Under the pieces are notes generated by a model. The model was not told the origin of the DNA and did no database searches. It was given only the letters and a program-made list of their open reading frames with translations. Both the position numbers and the translations under genes were made by a program. 64,000 bases of DNA. It comes from Papio anubis. Its lineage: Eukaryota; Chordata; Mammalia; Primates; Cercopithecidae. The DNA is taken from positions 61,546,879 through 61,610,878 of the forward strand of contig NC_044990.1 in NCBI RefSeq assembly GCF_008728515.1. The letters run 5' to 3'. Of the stretch, positions 36,795-47,138 are shown piece by piece. How positions within the stretch are numbered: the first letter of the stretch is position 1; each line of letters begins with the position of its first letter.

Positions 36795-38250
36795 CCTAAC
36801 CTTTACTTTAGGTTCTGGGGTACATGTGCAGGTTTGTATTACAGGTGAACTCATGTCATGGGAGTTTGTTGTACAGATTATTTCATCACGCAGATATTGA
36901 ACCTAGTATCTAATGGTTATTTTTTTCTGCTCCTCTCCTTCCTCCCATCCTCCACCCTCAAGTAGGCCCTACTGTTTATTCTTCCCTTCTTTGTGTTCAT
37001 GAGTTCTTATCATTTAGTTTCTATGTTTTCTTAACATATCTGGCATATTCTTAAATATTAAGGATTTTTTTTCCTTTACTTTCTCTATTATTAATGTTCC
37101 TTGTCAAAGTAAGAAAGTCAAACTTTTACATTTCTTCAAATTCACCTTCAGTTTATTCTAGGAAAAATCTTACTGGATTCTTTTACAGTCCTCTGAGGTT
37201 TTTTAAATGCTTCAATTATTTACATGATTGAATTAATTATGTGGCTGAACTAATTGACATTCCCATCAATGATGTATCAGCATCACTTTTTCTCTGCAGC
37301 CTCACCAAAATCTGTTATTTTTTTGATTTTTATAATAGTCATTCTGATTGGTGTAAGATGGTATATCATTGTTGCTATGATTTCCATTTCTCTGATGATT
37401 AGTGATGTTGAGGATTTTTTTCACATGTTTGTAGGCTGCTTGTATGTCTTTGTTTGAGAAGTGTTTGTTCATTTCCTTTGCACATTTCTTAATGAGATTG
37501 TTTCTTCTTTGTTGAATCATTTAAGTTCATTGTAAATTTTGAATATTAGACCTTGGCAGATGAATAATTGGTAAATATTTTCTCCCATTCCATAATTTGT
37601 TTGTTTCCTCTGTTCACAGCTTCTTTTACTATGTGGAAACTTAGGTTTAATTAGGTGCTACTTGTCAAGTTTTGTTTTTGTTAGAGTTGCTTTTGGGCAC
37701 TTAGCCAAAAATAATTTGACAAAGCCAATGTTGTAAAGGATATTTCCTACGTTTTCTTCTAGGATTGTATTGTTTGAGGTCTTACATTTAAATATTTAAT
37801 TCATCTTGAGTTAATTTTTATAAATAGTAAAAGGTAGGAGTTCAGTTTTATTCTTTTGCATATGGGTAACCAGTTTTCCCAGCACCATTTATTGAATATG
37901 GAGTCCTTTTCCCAGTGCTTGTGCTTGCCAACTTTTTCAAAGATCAGGTGGTTGTAAGTTTACGGCTTTATTTCTGTTTCTTTTTATTTCCATTGGTCCA
38001 TGTATCTGTTTTTGTACCAGTACTATGCTATTTGGGTTACTGTAGTCTTATAGTATAGTTTGAACTCTGGTAGTGTGACATTTCCAGCTTTGTTCTTTTT
38101 GCTTAGGAGGGCCTTGGCGATTCGGGCTCTTTTTTGGGTGCATATAATTTTTGAATAGCTTTTTCTAATTCTGTAAAAAATGATACATGTAGTTTGATTA
38201 GAATAGCTTTGAGTCTCCAAATTGCTTTGGGCAATATAGCCATTTTAACA
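36795..38250 (-). mobile_element. L1 (L1PB/L1MA-age), antisense 3' part
   Basis: The minus-oriented L1 starts with its 3'UTR ('tttaggttctggggtacatg', 'tcccatcctccaccctcaag'). After a non-L1 stretch at 37045-37235 it resumes in ORF2 ('gctgaactaattgacattcc', 'gatggtatatcattgttgc', 'gagaagtgtttgttcatttc', 'agcaccatttattgaatatg', 'ctgtagtcttatagtatagt') and stops at 'atagccattttaacaatatt'. Two minus-strand frames (37302-37520 and 38023-38220) are ORF2 remnants. The sense L1 that ends at 44508 stops at the same ORF2 position, indicating one element with an inverted 5' part. Confidence 0.85.
37045..37235. other. Non-L1 filler inside the L1
   Basis: Between the L1 3'UTR and resumed ORF2 lie about 190 bases that do not read as L1, while several hundred bases of expected L1 sequence (end of ORF2 and start of the 3'UTR) are missing. 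It was not recognised as any family. Confidence 0.5.
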
Positions 38251-38251
38251 A

Positions 38252-38757
38252 TATTTGTCCACAGTCATCCCACAGCCCCACTGAGGCATAACCCATGCAC
38301 CCTCTACCACCACCCTGTAAGAATTCTTTCACCCATGGTTCCAAGGCCTACACACTGGTGTGCTTTTGCTGGCAGTCCCTGATAAAGTGCAGTTGCCAGC
38401 AGACTGGGGGTACCTTGGATTCAACTAGCACAGCTGGTGCTCAACCTTAAGGGGTCAGAGAGCAAAGCAGCATACCTGGTCCCTGTTCCTCAAGGTTGCA
38501 TGATGTAGCCCAGGCATGCTGGGTCGAGCCTTAGCACTCTGAAAGTATCCAGAAATGAAGCCAATTGACTGAACTCAACTTACACCACAGTCATACCATC
38601 AAGGGCATGAAAGAACATTAAAACTAAAAGCCCCATCCAAAGGACAGCAACTTCAAAAGTTAATGAAATTCCTGCCAGCACAAAAGTTCTGGCAACTCTA
38701 AAATCCAGCATGCCCTGTTACCTGTAAACAAGCCTGCTAACTCCCTCCACAGCAAGG
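38252..38757 (+). mobile_element. L1 5'UTR, sense (inverted 5' part of the same L1)
   Basis: GC-richer sequence with words typical of an L1PB/L1MA 5'UTR: 'gaactcaacttacaccacag', 'tcataccatcaagggcatga', 'ccccatccaaaggacagcaa' and 'ctggcaactctaaaatccag'. It begins directly at the end of the antisense ORF2 part and is interrupted by MaLR sequence from 38758. Presence of the 5'UTR means this L1 was close to full length when it inserted. The UTR would once have carried the L1 promoter; no activity can be inferred now. Confidence 0.65.
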
Positions 38758-39884
38758 GGTGACACTTGCTATGTTTTAGCAAAGAAACTGGCAGCATTTT
38801 GCCCCTTTCCTAGAGATCTGTGGAACTCTGAAATTGTGAGAGATAATTTAGGTTATCTGGCAGAAGAAATTTCTAGGCAGCCAAGCATTCAAGAGGAAGT
38901 AGACCATAAAAGTTTGGAAAATTGGATGACATGATAGAAAAGAAAACCCCCATTTTCTGAGGAGAAAGGCAAGCCTGCTGCCAAAATTTGCATAGCTAAC
39001 AAGGAGCCAAATGTTAATCACCAAGACAATGGTGAAAATGTCTCCAGGGTATGTCAGAGATCTTCCTGGAGGCCCCTCCCATCACAAGCCCAGAGACATA
39101 AGAGGAAAAAATGGTTTCCTGGCCTGGGCTCAGGAACCCCCTGCTCTGTGCAGCCTCAAGACATGGTGCCCTTCATCCAGCTGTCTCAGCTGCAGCTATG
39201 GCTAAGAGGGAGCCGATGTACAGCTCAGGCCATTGCTTCAGAGGGTGCCAGTCCCAAGCTTTGGTGGCTTTCATGCGTTGTTGGGCCTGCAGATAAACAG
39301 AAGTCAACAATTGAGGTTTGGAAACCTATGACTAGATTACAGAGGATGTATGGAAATGTCTGTATGTCCAAGCAGAAGTTTGCTGCAGGGATGGAGCCCT
39401 TATAGAGACTCTCTACTAGGGCAGTGCAGAAAGGAAATATGGGGTTGGAGCTCCCAGGGTCCCCACTGGGGCATTGCCTAGTGGATCTGTGAGAAGAGAG
39501 CCACCTTCCTCCAGACCCAGAATGGTAGATACACTGACAGTTTACATGATGCACCTGGAAAACCACAGACATTCAATGCCAGCCCATTAAAGCAGCCAGG
39601 AGAAGGGCTGTATCCTGCAAAGCAACAGGGACAAAGCTGTCCAAGGCCATGTGAGCACACCTCTTGCATCAGGGTGACCTGGATGTGAGACATGGAGTCA
39701 AAAGAGGTCATTTTGGAACTCAAAAGCTCATAGGCAGGAGAAACTTGCCTGTCTCAAATGAGACTTTGGACTTGGACTTTTGAATTAATGTTAGAATTAA
39801 TTAAGACTTCGGGGAACTGTTGGGAAGGCATGATTGTGTTTTGAAATTTTAGGACATGAAATTTGGGAGGGGTCAGGGATGAAA
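38758..39884 (+). mobile_element. MaLR (THE1/MST) internal region, 5'-deleted
   Basis: Sense internal sequence of an MST/THE1-type element: 'gttttagcaaagaaactggc', 'agagatctgtggaactctga', 'gccaaatgttaatcaccaag', 'tgcagcctcaagacatggtg', 'aggtttggaaacctatgac', 'catgatgcacctggaaaacc', 'tcatttggaactc' region near 39709 and 'gaactgttgggaaggcatga'. It parallels 55285-56709. The 5' LTR and roughly the first 255 bases of the internal region are missing. Internal MaLR sequences have no intact coding frames; the 115-codon and smaller frames here are shadows. Confidence 0.88.
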
Positions 39885-40257
39885 TGATGTGGTTTGGCTG
39901 TTCCCCAATGCAGATCTCATCTTGAATTGTAGTTATCATGATCCCCATGTGTTGTGGGAGGGGCCCAGTGGGAGGTAATAGAATCATGAAGTTGGTTACT
40001 TCCATGTTGTTCTCATGATAGTGAGTGAATTCTCATGAGATCTGATGGTTTTATAAGGGGCTTTTCCTCCCCTTCGCTCTGCACTTCTTGATGCTGCCAT
40101 GTGAAAAAGGACATATTTGTGTTGTCTTCCGCCATGATTGTAAGTTTCCTGAGGCCCCCCCAGCCATGCTGGACTGTGAGTCAATTAAACCTCTTTTCTT
40201 TAAATATTACCCAGTCTTGGGTATGTTCTTATAACAGCATGAGAACAGGCTAACACA
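39885..40257 (+). mobile_element. MST/THE1-type LTR, sense (3' LTR of the internal region)
   Basis: Starts 'tgatgtggtttggctg' and contains 'agatctcatcttgaattgta', 'gtgttgtgggaggggcccag', 'gagatctgatggttttataa', 'ccgccatgattgtaagtttc' and 'gtgagtcaattaaacctctt', ending 'ggctaacaca'. Length 373 bases, in line with the family. It directly follows the internal region. Confidence 0.92.
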
Positions 40258-40366
40258 GGCATTAAGAACATAAATTGAGGAAAGGACAGGTTATTTAATA
40301 AATGGTGCTGGGGAAACTGGATACCCATAAGCAGAAGGAAGAAACTACATCCTATCTCTTGTGAGG
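40258..40366 (+). mobile_element. Short L1 ORF2 fragment between two LTRs
   Basis: 'gaggaaaggacaggttattt', 'aataaatggtgctggggaaa' and 'ctggatacccataagcagaa' are sense ORF2. It differs from the corresponding antisense segment at 37825-37920, so it is a separate copy or strongly diverged. Confidence 0.75.
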
Positions 40367-40677
40367 GATCTCATGAGAGCAACCTTGTGACAGGTGATAG
40401 ATCACTGGGGCAGTTTCCCCATGCTGTTCTCATGATAGCAAGTTAGTTCTCATGGGATTTGATGGTTTTATAAGGGGCTTTCCCCCTTTTTGCTTTGCAG
40501 TTCTCCTTACTGCTGCCATGTGAAGAAGGATGTGATTTCTTTCCTTTGTGCCACGATTATAATTTTCCTGAGGCCTCCCCAGTCCTGGAGAACTGTGAGT
40601 CAATTAAACCTTTTTTCTTTATAAATTATCTGGTCTTGGGGATTTCTTCATAGCAGCGTGAGAATGGACTAATACAC
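40367..40677 (+). mobile_element. MST/THE1-type LTR, 5'-truncated, sense
   Basis: Lacks the first third of the LTR and then reads 'gctgttctcatgatagcaag', 'gggatttgatggttttataa', 'gctgccatgtgaagaaggat' and 'gtgagtcaattaaacctttt', ending 'ggactaatacaca'. Same orientation as the LTR at 39885 but a distinct copy. Confidence 0.88.
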
Positions 40678-41874
40678 AAGGAATCTAAGGAATCTGGTAA
40701 AGCAACCCAAGAGCTAAAGGATAAAATAGACATTTTAAGAAAGAACCTACTCAGCTTCAGGAATGGAAAATTTACTACAAGAATTTTATAATTTAGTTGG
40801 AAGCCATTATAGCAGAATAGACAAGCTGAGGGAAGAATCTCAGATCTAAAAAACTGGGTCATTGAATCTACTCAGTCTGACAAAAATTAAAAAAAAAAAA
40901 AAACTTTTTAAAATGAAGAAATCCTCTGAGAAATATGAGATTATGTTAGGAGATCAAATGTACGATTTATTGGCATTCCTGAGAGAAAGAATGAGAACAT
41001 GTGACTTGGAAAACACATTTGAAGATCTGGTCCAAAAAAATGTCCCCAATCTTGCCAGAAATTGTCAATCTTGACATGCAAATTCAAAACAAAAATGGAG
41101 AACCCTTTTGAGACACTATTCAACATGGCCATCCCAACATCACACAGTTGTCATATTAAACAAGGACAGCATGAAATAAAAAATCTTAAAGACAACTAGA
41201 GAGAAGGGGCAGGTCACATAAAAAGGGAACCAAATCAGGCTAGAAGCAAAACTCTGAGCAGAAATCTTACAAGCCAGAAGAGACTGTGGCTTATTTGCAG
41301 CATCCTTAAAGAAAAGAGATTCCAGTGTAGAATTTCATATCCCACCAAACTAAACTTCATACATGACCAAGGAGTAAAATCCTTCTGAGATAAGCAGATG
41401 CTAAAGGAATTTGATATAACTAGACCAGCTTTACCAGAGGTCTTTGAGGGAGTGCTAACCAGAGAAATGAAAAAATGAAACCTGCTACCACAAAATACAC
41501 TTAATTGCAGAGCCCACAGACACTATAAAGCAACTACACAATCAAGTCTACAAAACTACTAGATAACAACATGATGACAAGATCAAAATCTCACATGTTA
41601 TTTTCGAGCTTGAATATAAATGGTCTAAATGTTCTACTTAAAGGCACAGAGTGACAAACTGGATTAAAAGACACGACCTAAATATTTGCTGTCTTCAAGA
41701 GCCCCATGCCCTATGTATTGATATCCACAGGCTCAAAGTAAAGGAATGGAGAAAGACCTGCCATGCAAAGGGAAAACAAAATGGAGCAGGGATTGCATAT
41801 CAGATAAAACAATTTAAACTAACAACGTTAGGAAGTACAAAGAAGAGCATTACATAGGTATAAAGTGTTCTTTA

Positions 41875-42060
41875 GCTGTATTGAAACTCAAAAGGGTTCT
41901 CCATTTTTTCTTGAATTTGCATGTCAAGATTGACAATTTTTGGCAAGATTGGGGACATTTTTTTGGACAAGATCTTCAAATATGTTTTCCAAGTCACATG
42001 TTCTCATTCTTTCTCTCTCAGGAATGCCAATAAATCATAAATTTGACTTCATTTTAAAAA
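41875..42060 (-). repeat. Inverted duplication of ORF1 segment 40912-41110
   Basis: The reverse complement of 41881-42060 matches 40912-41110 at roughly 95% over about 165 bases, including 'gatttattggcattcctgag', 'acatgtgacttggaaaacac' and 'caatcttgacatgcaaattc'. The copy lacks about 34 bases present at 40921-40954 and replaces a short part of ORF2 expected between 'cattacatag' and 'ggcttaactatcct'. The arms are separated by about 770 bases and could pair as a hairpin. Confidence 0.92.
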
Positions 42061-42730
42061 AGAAGGCTTAACTATCCTATATATATTTGCATTCAACATT
42101 GTAGCACCAAGATTCATAAACCAAGTTCTTCTTGACCTACAAAAAGATCTAGACAGTCACACAACAATAGTGGGATATTTAAACACCTCACTAACAGTGT
42201 TAGAGAGATGACTAAGGCAGAAAACTAACAAAAAATTTCTGGACTTAATCTCAACACTTGATCAACTGGATCTAATAGACTTCTATGGAATACTGCATGA
42301 AACTTGCACAGAATATAAATTCTTCTCACCTGCACATGGAACATATTATAAGTTCAACCCAATGGTTGATCATAAGCAAGTCTCAATAAATATAAAACTT
42401 GAAGTTATCCTAATCAAACTCTGAGACCACCATGCAATCAAAACAGAAATCAGTATCAGGAAGCTCTCTCAAAACTACACAAATACAAGAAAATTTAAAA
42501 ACTTGCTCCTGAATAATTTAAATGAACAACAAAATTAACACAAACATTTTAGAAAATTAAAATTAATGAAAGCAAAGACACAACTTACCAGAATATTTGG
42601 GATGCAGTACAAGCAGTGTTAAGAGGAAAGTTTATAGTGTTAAATGCCTTCATCAAGAAGTTAGAAAAATCTCAAATTAACTATCTACCACTGCATTTAA
42701 AGGAACTAGAAAAAGGAAGAGAAAAATTTG

Positions 42731-43039
42731 TCCAGGCTTGATGGCTCATGGATCATGCCTATATTCCCAACACTTCGGGAGACCAAAGCAGGAGGAATGC
42801 TTGAGTCCAAGAGTTCAAGACCAACTTGGGCAGCATATAAAGACCCTGTCTCAACAAAAAATATATAAATTAGCTGTATGTGGTGGTGCACACTGTCCCA
42901 GCTACTTGGGGGGCTGAGGTAGGAATATCACTTGAGTCTGGGAAGGTCAAGGCTTCAGTGAGCAATGATCATGTCACTTACTCCAGCCTGACTGACAGAG
43001 ACCCTGTCAAAAAAGAAAACAAACAAACAAACAAACAAA
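42731..43039 (+). mobile_element. AluJ element inserted in the L1, sense
   Basis: Begins 'tccaggcttgatggctcatg' (diverged 'ggccaggcgtggtggctca'), then 'gcttgagtccaagagttcaa', 'gggcagcatataaagaccct', the middle A-rich linker, 'agctacttggggggctgagg' and 'cttactccagcctgactgac'. The tail is (AAAC)n at about 43017-43039. Diagnostic wording of the left monomer fits AluJ. It interrupts L1 ORF2 between 'ggaactagaaaaaggaagag' and 'cactagcagcat'. Confidence 0.9.
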
Positions 43040-44101
43040 GCCCCCAACCTCCACCCCGTGAAAAGAACCCAGTCCAAACACTAGCAGCATAAATACCTAA
43101 AATTAAAGAAGAACTGAATGAAATTGAAACACAAAAATCCATAAAGTAGATCAAAGAAATCAAGGGTTTCTTCTTCAAAAGAGTAAATAAGATTGATAGA
43201 CTGCTAGCTAGACTAACAAAGAAAAAGAAAAGACCCAAATAAATGTAATTATAAATGATAAAGATGACATTATAGCTGATCCAACAGAAATAAAAGAGAT
43301 CCTCAGAGAATATTATGAAGAAATAGAAATTTCTACTATTAATAAAAATTAGAAAATTTAGAAGAAATGAATAAATTCCTGAAAACACACACAACCTCCT
43401 AAGACCAAACAAGGAAGAAAGTAAAAACTGAATAGACCAATAACAAACTCTGAAATTTAATTAACAAAAAACTTACCAGCTTTAAAAAACCCTGAACCAG
43501 ATGGATTCACAGGCAAATTCTACCATATGTACAAAGAAGACTGGTACCAATTCTAGTGAAACTTTCAAAACAATCTAATAGGAGGAGTTCCTGCCTTACT
43601 CATTCTGTGAAGCTAGCTTAAGCTAAATACCCAAGTCTGGCAGAGATGTGACCCAAAAAAGACAACTTCAGGCCAATATTCCTGATGATCATAAGTGCCA
43701 AAATCCTCAACAAAACACCAGCAAACTGAATCCAGCATTACATCAAAAAGCTAATTCATCATAATCAAGTAGGACTTATTCCTGGGGTACAAGGTTGGTT
43801 CAACATATTGACATTGTGTGATTCATCACATAAATAGAATTCAATGAAAAAGCCATATGATCATCTCAATAGATGCAGAAAAAGCTTTCAATAAAATCCA
43901 ACATCCTTCATGATAAAAACCCTTTACAGACTAGGCATCAAAAGAGCATACCTCAAAATATCAAGAGGCATCTATGACAAAGGCACAACCAACATCATAC
44001 TGAATGAGCAAAAGCTGGAGGCATTCCCCTTGGGAGCTTGAACAAGACAAGGATACCCACTTTCACTACTTTTATTCAACATAGTACTAGAAGTCCTAGC
44101 C

Positions 44102-44368
44102 ATGGAAATTAGGCAGGAGAAACAAATAAAAGGCATTCAGATAGGAAAAGAAGTCAAACTATCTCTCTTAGCAGGTGATATGATTCTATACCTAGAAAAC
44201 CCTAAAAACTCAGCCAAAATGCTCCTGGAAATGAGAAACAACTTCAGTAAAGTTTCAGAATACAAAATCAATGCACAAAAGTCAGTAGCATTTCTATACA
44301 CCAATAATGTTCAAGCTCACCGTCAAATCAAGAATACAATCTCATTAACAAAGTCAGATAAAAAATGA
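44102..44368 (+). pseudogene. L1 ORF2 reverse-transcriptase remnant with destroyed catalytic motif
   Basis: An 88-codon frame encodes the palm part of L1 reverse transcriptase. The family's FADD box, which carries the metal-binding aspartates, is read here as 'LLAGDMILYLENP': the first phenylalanine is leucine and one catalytic aspartate is glycine. Downstream words 'INAQKSVAFLYTNN' are still recognisable. The start codon is an internal methionine and flanking frames are shifted. It is a dead fragment, part of the old L1. Confidence 0.9.
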
Positions 44369-44508
44369 AATACCTAGGAATACAGCTAACAAAGGAAGTG
44401 AAAGATTTCTACAGAGAACTACAAACACTGCTGAAAGAAATCAGGGATAACACAAACAAATGAAAAACATTCCATGCTCATGGATTGGAAGAATCAATAT
44501 TGTATGAC

Positions 44509-45199
44509 TTTTATGTGGTAAGTATAACAGGTTCATTTAGTATATTTAAATGCAATACTTTATGTTATATGTCACAATGAAATAATTTGCATAGATTCAG
44601 GGGATTTATTTAAATTGGTAAAATTTTCATACCTTATAAGATTCAGTACTTGCTATTTCAACCACTAAACATCTGAGAGTGCTTTCCAATGTCCTCAGTA
44701 TTGTGTTAAATATTGTATAAATTAACATTATAAATGCCTCAATAAGTGTCCATGAAAATAATGCAGTTACAATTAAAGCTTTTTGTTTAACCTTATATAA
44801 CAACTTAGATGGTTAATCCTATGATGTGGAAATTTACCAGTCTATTTCTATACTTATCATGGCCACCCTTAGGCAAATACAATTTTCATTGTCTCTTTCC
44901 TTCTACTAGATAAACTAAGAATCTTTGAAAGCCTTAACTCTATTCACACCCTTGTGTTTTACTATATACTGTTTCCAGTTTTTAAAATCTACCCTGCTTA
45001 AAATTTTATGACTCTCATTGTAGGCATTTTAGTTGTGTTTCAGTTTACCTGCATAATTGACAATATATTTTCTGTTTCTGTTAGCAGTTTATTCTTTTAA
45101 ATTTAATTTCTTTCTTTCTGAAATATGAACTTTACAATCTCTTTTGTTAAGGGAATGCTTTTTAAAAGTTATCTCTTTCATTATTTTACCTAAAAGTGT
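44509..45199. other. Unassigned AT-rich DNA
   Basis: Follows the L1; no target-site duplication clearly matching the left edge of the L1 near 36790 was found. No gene seen. Confidence 0.4.
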
Positions 45200-46128
45200 T
45201 TTTTTCCCCAATATGCAGTCATGCTTAAGTGAATAAAAACAGTTTGTGTTGCAGATTTTTCTTACAACATTTTAAAGATATTATGCTGTATCAATTGTTT
45301 AGTTGAAGCATCTGCTTTCAGTATACTAATAACTTATCTTTACAACTTCCTTTAACACATTCAATTTGTCATTGGAGTTATGTTTCCTTACTACTTTAGG
45401 AATTTGTTGGAATTCTTAAATCTAATAATTTTGCAAAAATTCTTGGTCATTATAACTTCATTATTTCCCCCATTCTTTACTTTTCTTACCTTCTAGGAGT
45501 CCTATGATCTATCACTTTGTCCTTCTGTATGTCTCTTATTCTCCTTTATATTTTTATATCATTCATATATATATATATATATATCTCAGAGGAATTATAT
45601 GTAATTTTAAAGATATACTTCAGTACACAAATTCTATTAGCAGCTGTGTTAATTTGTTTTATACCCATCATTGAGCTTAGGTTTTAATTAAATTAGTGTT
45701 CATTCTAATTGCTAGAATTTCCAGTTTTCCAGTTTTGCCTTTCTTAAACACATCTGATAGGACTTTTTTCATTTGAGATTATACCACTGTAACTTAATCA
45801 AGGTAAACATGCTTATATTCTTTTATCCTGTATTTTAAATAATTAAACTTTCTGTAGGCCTACCTTTGCCACTTACTCTCTCTGCTGATTTTCATGATAG
45901 ATTATTTCATTTTGAGGATTATAATTTATAATTAACAGTTTATATTCATAACAGCTTTATCTGTGGAAATCTTTGTGCCTGATATAAAGGTGTGTCCCTC
46001 CAAAGACTTTTTTGTCTCAGTTTCTGTATGATTACCTAGGTGCTATCAACAAGAATTGGCATTAGTATATATTTTGTTGCTTGGGATTAACTGAACCATT
46101 CAGTTTTAAAATGAAAACCTCAAAACCA
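45200..46128 (-). mobile_element. Old L1M 3'UTR-type sequence, antisense
   Basis: The text follows the antisense of an L1M 3'UTR: 'cttacaacattttaaagata', 'aaaattcttggtcattataa', 'taccttctaggagtcctatg', 'ctagaatttccagttttcca' and 'ttgcttgggattaactgaac'. An (AT)n run sits at 45565-45584. High divergence. Confidence 0.55.
45565..45584. repeat. AT dinucleotide microsatellite
   Basis: Ten uninterrupted 'at' units. Confidence 0.9.
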
Positions 46129-46130
46129 CC

Positions 46131-46490
46131 TGTACTAGTCTGTTATCATGTTGCTGCTAAAGACATACCCAAGACTTGGTAATTTATAAAGAAAAAAGGC
46201 TTAACTGACTCACAGTTCTACATGGCCGGGGAGGCCCAACAACCATGGTAGAAGGTGAAGAAAAAGCAAAGTCACATTTACATGGTGGCAGGCAAGAGAG
46301 TGTGTGCAGGGGAACTGCCTTTATAAAACCATCAGAACTCATGAGATTTATTCACTATCATGAGAACAGCAGGGAAAAATCTGCCCCATGATTCAATTAC
46401 CTCCCACAGGGTCCCTCCCATGACACATGGGGATTATGGGAACTACAATTCAAGACGAGATTTTAGTGAGGGTACTACCAAACTATTTCA
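46131..46490 (-). mobile_element. Solo MST/THE1-type LTR, antisense
   Basis: Antisense landmarks: 'tgtactagtctgttatcatg', 'acttggtaatttataaagaa', 'ggccggggaggcccaacaac', 'ttataaaaccatcagaactc', 'attcaattacctcccacagg' and the end 'accaaactatttca'. Length 360 bases, no internal region. The 5-base flanks (ccacc and cccct) do not match well. Confidence 0.93.
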
Positions 46491-47024
46491 CCCCTTAAGG
46501 TGTGAATAGGATATATTACTTCTCATATAAATTTGTTTTAGTCACCCAGACAAGCATTCATGTTTTCCTCACTGAAAGTGGGTATATTTTTTTAATTCCC
46601 ATTTTTGTAAGTGATACAATTTTGTGTCTTACTACGTATTTTAGTTAAGTTGCAGATTTTTTTGTGACAAATATTGGCAAATATAGAGCAAAGATATACA
46701 GGCATACTTCAGAGGTATTGTGAATTCAAATTTAACCCATTGCAATAAAGTGAATATAGCAATAAAAGGAGTGACATGATTTTTTTTTGGTTTCAAAATA
46801 CATATAAAAGTTACATTTGCACTATACTATAGTCTATTAAATGTGCAATAGCATTATGTCAAAAAAGAGCAATGCTCATACCTCAATTAAAAAATACTAA
46901 AAAGTAGCTAAAAATACTAATGATTATCTGAGCCATAGTCCTATACGTTTTGCTGGTGAATGGTCTTGCTTTGATGTTCAGTCCTGTTGACTAGTTATGG
47001 AGATGATTGCTGAAGGTTAGAGTA

Positions 47025-47138
47025 GCCGTGGCAATTTCTTAAGACAAGACAACAATAAAGTTTGCTCTATCAATCGACTCTGCCGTGGCAATTTCTTAAG
47101 ACAAGACAACAATAAAGTTTGCTCTATCAATCGACTCT
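47025..47138 (-). repeat. Perfect 57-base tandem duplication in the transposase
   Basis: Copies 47025-47081 and 47082-47138 appear identical. 57 is a multiple of three, so the duplicated 19 residues ('SRLIEQTLLLSCLKKLPR' and neighbour) stay in frame. Tigger1 consensus has one copy. Confidence 0.95.

Larger units (their letters stand above)
40678..44508 (+). mobile_element. L1 (L1PB/L1MA-age), sense: ORF1 part, ORF2 endonuclease and reverse transcriptase
   Basis: This continues the inverted 5' part of the L1 whose 3' part is antisense at 36795. ORF1 C-terminal half lies at about 40678-41540 ('attggcattcctgagagaaa', 'agccagaagagactgtggct', 'tagaatttcatatcccacca'). ORF2 begins about 41574 ('atgacaagatcaaaatctca') with a frameshift within about 80 bases; a 68-codon frame at 41651 retains the endonuclease words 'NWIKRHDLNICCLQEPHA'. 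The reverse-transcriptase region ends at 'ggattggaagaatcaatatt'. It is interrupted by an inverted duplication (41875-42060) and an AluJ (42731-43039). All frames are broken. Confidence 0.9.

Noticed and set aside
39225..39572. 115-codon minus-strand frame
   Set aside because: It is antisense to a MaLR internal region; a shadow frame.
42978..43412. 144-codon minus-strand hydrophobic frame resembling a membrane protein
   Set aside because: It is antisense to L1 ORF2 and the Alu tail; hydrophobicity comes from the T-rich strand of A-rich L1.
47025..47138. CRISPR-like array
   Set aside because: Only two adjacent copies with no spacers, inside a transposase; the window is vertebrate.
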